Shown here in pieces: positions 29,777-32,001 of a stretch of DNA of 32,001 bases. How positions within the stretch are numbered: position 1 is the stretch's first letter; each line of letters opens with the position of its first letter. The notes beneath the pieces were generated by a model, which was given only the letters and a program-made list of their open reading frames with translations, was not told where the DNA came from and ran no database searches. The position numbers and the translations under genes are program-made. This DNA is from a virus: IMG/VR virus record IMGVR_UViG_3300050190_000058, positions 1-32,001 of that record; one strand, 5' to 3'.

Positions 29777-30781
29777 ATGTCTCAGGTAATAAGCAATTTA
29801 GCGGTAGGTGCAAAGATTAAATATGGCAATTATCAAGTTGAAAGCAGTACCACTCTCCCTATTATCTGGCAAGTGATAGACAAAAACCACACAGGATACC
29901 CGGCCAACTCCGTTACGTTACTCACGGACAAAATTATTGATTTACGAGGATTCGATGCAAAAGAGCCTACTAATGCTAATGCAGATCGAGTTAGCTACGG
30001 TAATAACAGATATCGCTCCTCAAACTTGCGTCAATGGTTAAATAGCGGCGGTGCGGCTAATGCTTGGTGGGTTGCTAACAACCCCGCTGACGGCACAACT
30101 AATACTAATAACAAAGATGCTACTCCAGAGGATGCAGGGTTCAGTGAAACCACAGGGTACAACGATATCAAAGGGTTTATGAACAATTTCACCGCACTGG
30201 AACTAGCTAAGATTCTAGATACAACTTTGACGACAGCCAAGAACACCATTACAGACGGCGGTGGTTCCGAGACGGTTACTGACAAAGTATTCCTCTTGTC
30301 CAACACAGAGGTTGGGTTTGCTAAAGAGAACAGCATTGTTGAAGGTAGTCTATTTTCAATCTTTGCTGCCAACGCCAATAGGATCGCCTATATGACGGCT
30401 CAGGGATTCGCAAATGTCATGAGTTCAAACAAACCGGCTACAGTTGGTGCAGCGTGGTCTTGGTGGTTGAGAACCCCGTACGCCACCAATTCGGACGACG
30501 CCCGCATGGTCAGTTCCTCCGGCATCCTGGACTACTACCTTGCGTACGCTGGCAGCAGCGGCGTTCGCCCCGCTTTGAATCTGGCAAATAATATCTTGGT
30601 ATCTGACTCAACAGATTCTGACGGATGTTATACGGCGGTCTGGTGGACTGCGCCAAATATTAAAACCAACATCAACGGAGCATTAAAAACTTATGTTGAT
30701 GGCTGGGTTAATATTGGTGGAACGGCAAGGCACATTGACAGTATGTGGACTAACATCAATGGTGTGCTGAAAAAGTTATAG
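29777..30781 (+). CDS. DUF6273 C-type-lectin-like protein, candidate DGR target
   Basis: 334 aa; ATG 29777 after GGGCGGTGATTGA. The DUF6273-like domain shows LRQWLNSGG, FLLSNTEVGF and a WWLRTPYATN...GVRPALNL block (residues 229-269). This block is the usual place for diversified residues in DGR target proteins of this fold. The C-terminal 65 residues repeat WxNINGxLK-type units (TNINGALKTYVDGWVNI). As an exposed tail-tip protein it could be the receptor binder. Confidence 0.7.
   Translation: MSQVISNLAVGAKIKYGNYQVESSTTLPIIWQVIDKNHTGYPANSVTLLTDKIIDLRGFDAKEPTNANADRVSYGNNRYRSSNLRQWLNSGGAANAWWVANNPADGTTNTNNKDATPEDAGFSETTGYNDIKGFMNNFTALELAKILDTTLTTAKNTITDGGGSETVTDKVFLLSNTEVGFAKENSIVEGSLFSIFAANANRIAYMTAQGFANVMSSNKPATVGAAWSWWLRTPYATNSDDARMVSSSGILDYYLAYAGSSGVRPALNLANNILVSDSTDSDGCYTAVWWTAPNIKTNINGALKTYVDGWVNIGGTARHIDSMWTNINGVLKKL
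30461..30583 (+). other. candidate variable region of a diversity-generating retroelement
   Basis: From TGG TGG to GTT CGC CCC GCT TTG. It is clearly richer in G and C than the flanks, and many codons at exposed positions have the NNC form (TAC, GCC, GAC, GTC, TCC, ATC) expected when AAC in a template is mutated at A. No template copy or reverse transcriptase lies in the window. Confidence 0.5.
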
Positions 30782-30792
30782 GAGGTGAAATC

Positions 30793-31392
30793 ATGCAGAT
30801 TATAAAATACGAGATAGATAAAAGCAGGCTCACTGTTGGTTTTAAAGAGGATGTTTTTGTGGTGTATGCACAGATACCCTACGATAATACAAAAACAAAA
30901 GAATATCTTTTACAAAAAGCTTATGAACAGGTCAAAAGTGCCATTGAATATGAAAATACTCTGACCGAACATTCTTTTACCACGGATGAAACAGGAGAAG
31001 AATTCACTCCAGAAATGCCTAAAGCATCTAAGGTTATTATCGACAATGTAATTAATTATTTTAGTTGCTTGCAGACAGGAGATTTAACACAACAATTCAC
31101 AGCAAAAGTTTACGACCAATACGGCGACGTGATAAGTAAATCCATTACATTCTCCTTCAGTAGCACTCCTGCAAATGTTACCTTAAACAATGGACTTCTC
31201 ACAGTAGGGCAAGCAGAGGGTGACTATGATTTAACATTGACCGCAAGTTGTGAAGGTGTCACGGATGCTCTGCTAATTTATGTTAGAAAATATGTTGAAC
31301 CAACAATACCACCTAAAACGGAACCAGAGAAATTGCAAGAACAGATCGATATAAATGCTGGGGCAATAGACTTTATTGTTATGAACTTTTAG
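30793..31392 (+). CDS. tail protein with an Ig-like domain
   Basis: 199 aa; ATG 30793 after ATAGGAGGTG. Residues 95-168 fit a bacterial Ig-like (Big-type) fold: QQFTAKVYDQYGDVISKSIT, SSTPANVTLNNGLLTVGQAEG, YDLTLTASCEGV. The C-terminus IPPKTEPEKLQEQIDINAGA resembles the linker of short phage proteins before the lysis genes. Probably virion surface. Confidence 0.65.
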   Translation: MQIIKYEIDKSRLTVGFKEDVFVVYAQIPYDNTKTKEYLLQKAYEQVKSAIEYENTLTEHSFTTDETGEEFTPEMPKASKVIIDNVINYFSCLQTGDLTQQFTAKVYDQYGDVISKSITFSFSSTPANVTLNNGLLTVGQAEGDYDLTLTASCEGVTDALLIYVRKYVEPTIPPKTEPEKLQEQIDINAGAIDFIVMNF

Positions 31393-31417
31393 AGAGGAGT
31401 GGAGGGAGGTGGAAAGT

Positions 31418-31567
31418 ATGGCTTTGTATTTAGCAATGAGAATTGAAGCGGGCAAATTGGATTACTTAGCAGTTTTCAAAATTTCACGGTACACGCCGCT
31501 AAAAGAAGATGTTGACGCAATGTTAATCGTTGATGGTTTTCAAAACTTGATTGTACCAATAGTTTAA
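31418..31567 (+). CDS. small hypothetical protein, 49 aa
   Basis: ATG 31418 after GGAGGGAGGTGG. Short, with beta segments (DYLAVFKISRYTPLK, AMLIVDGFQNLIVPIV). Typical of the tiny genes between fibre and lysis genes. Function unknown. Confidence 0.55.
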   Translation: MALYLAMRIEAGKLDYLAVFKISRYTPLKEDVDAMLIVDGFQNLIVPIV

Positions 31568-31577
31568 TCCAATAAGA

Positions 31578-31645
31578 CAGGCCCCCGCTAGGGGGTGGCC
31601 CCGGAGCGGGTTGCGATGCTATACCACCGCGGCCTGCATTTTTAT
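31578..31645 (+). terminator. GC-rich composite hairpin with T-run
   Basis: Outer stem CAGGCC (31578-31583) and GGCCTG (31631-31636), inner GGTGG/CCACC and the hairpins CCC-GCTA-GGG and CCC-CGGAG-CGGG, followed by TTTTTATT. The strongest GC island of the window. A terminator or a structured RNA. Confidence 0.55.
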
Positions 31646-31688
31646 TATAGCGCAATTCGGAGAATAAATATAGGGGGTGGGATGACAT

Positions 31689-31811
31689 ATGGATGGATGG
31701 AAAAGTACCGGTTGCTGGCGGTTTTATTATTGGCAAAAGGGGAGGTGCATTCCATGTGGTGGTGGTATACCTGGTGGTGGAGATAAAGCCTCAAAGGGCG
31801 TGACATTGTGA
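31689..31811 (+). CDS. small Gly/Cys-rich protein, 40 aa
   Basis: ATG 31689 lies after GGGGGTGGG. It reads DGWKSTGCWRFYYWQKG, then a CIPCGGGIPGGG turn. Its stop overlaps the next GTG (GTGA), which supports it over the frame from ATG 31682 that ends in MWWWYTWWWR at 31786. Either could be real. Function unknown. Confidence 0.4.
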   Translation: MDGWKSTGCWRFYYWQKGRCIPCGGGIPGGGDKASKGVTL

Positions 31812-32001
31812 CTGAAGAAGTAATGAGTATAAAGTTTGCCTATCTCGAAAAGGAAAGCATCGAGATAGGCATTGCTGAAAAAGCCATGGCCAATAAGATT
31901 GCAGAAATAGAAAAAATTAGCATTAAACAAGAAGTGGCCCTGGCTGGAATTATGACAAGCGTAAGAATAATAGAATATACATTTCTCGCTTTTGTAGCAA
32001 C
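31808..32001 (+). CDS. hypothetical protein, 3' end off the window (holin-like place)
   Basis: GTG 31808, 9 bases after AAAGGG. The visible 64 residues are helical (KFAYLEKESIEIGIAEKAM, ISIKQEVALAGI) and lead into a hydrophobic start of a membrane segment (IIEYTFLAFVA) at the edge. Position after the fibre genes suggests a holin-associated protein, but the rest is not seen. Confidence 0.5.
   Translation, partial: MTEEVMSIKFAYLEKESIEIGIAEKAMANKIAEIEKISIKQEVALAGIMTSVRIIEYTFLAFVA

Noticed and set aside
31682-31786. Frame ending in MWWWYTWWWR as the main gene
   Set aside because: The overlapping frame 31689-31811 has the GTGA coupling to the next gene; kept only as an alternative.
1-32001. CRISPR arrays or insertion sequences
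   Set aside because: No regularly spaced repeats and no transposase-like frame were seen; the repeats found are iterons, terminators and paralogues.

Overview
The window is a long stretch of a tailed phage or prophage of siphovirus type from a low-to-mid GC Gram-positive host (Bacillota, probably Clostridia or a relative). The reasons are strong GGAGG-type ribosome binding sites, frequent GTG and TTG starts, ATGA/TAATG gene overlaps, a DnaD-like replisome organizer, and a head-tail module in the SPP1-like order. No integrase, repressor, lysis or host gene is seen, so the left (regulation/integration) and right (lysis) ends lie outside. Host assignment is inference.

Region 1 (1-8.9 kb), early genes, all on the + strand and tightly overlapped: many small Cys-rich proteins of unknown function, an ERF single-strand annealing protein, a 3D-domain cell-wall-type protein, a replisome organizer with an iteron array inside its coding sequence (candidate replication origin), a DnaB-type helicase, a DUF1064 PD-(D/E)XK-like nuclease, and a sigma-region-4-like regulator at the end. 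A Cys-rich module occurs four times in three genes.

Region 2 (8.9-11.7 kb), switch region: small genes, a terminase-small-like HTH protein, a possible structured RNA, a TGCA-rich non-coding stretch, a decayed gene and a strong terminator.

Region 3 (11.7-22.4 kb), packaging and head: large terminase, portal, MuF-like protein, scaffold, major capsid protein, connector, head closure, gp10-like and tail-terminator-like genes. Three endonuclease elements have invaded it. The capsid gene is split by a 1,450-nt group I intron carrying a zinc-ribbon/EDxHD-type endonuclease. Two free-standing HNH endonuclease cassettes sit between head genes. Each HNH gene is paired with a divergent, previously untracked 49-50 aa ribbon-helix-helix gene on the minus strand, and the two face each other across a mirrored promoter pair. 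This two-gene RHH/HNH cassette, present twice, is the best candidate here for an undescribed system: a self-regulated homing module.

Region 4 (22.4-32 kb), tail: tail tube, a zinc-ribbon membrane-protein moron, tail chaperones joined by a -1 frameshift on U UUU UUA, tape measure, Dit, a Gp37-like tail protein, baseplate/fibre proteins, a DUF6273 C-type-lectin-like protein whose 3' part looks like the variable region of a diversity-generating retroelement (template and reverse transcriptase not in the window), an Ig-like protein, and an incomplete gene at the right edge. Terminators occur unusually often between late genes, mostly next to the inserted cargo genes.
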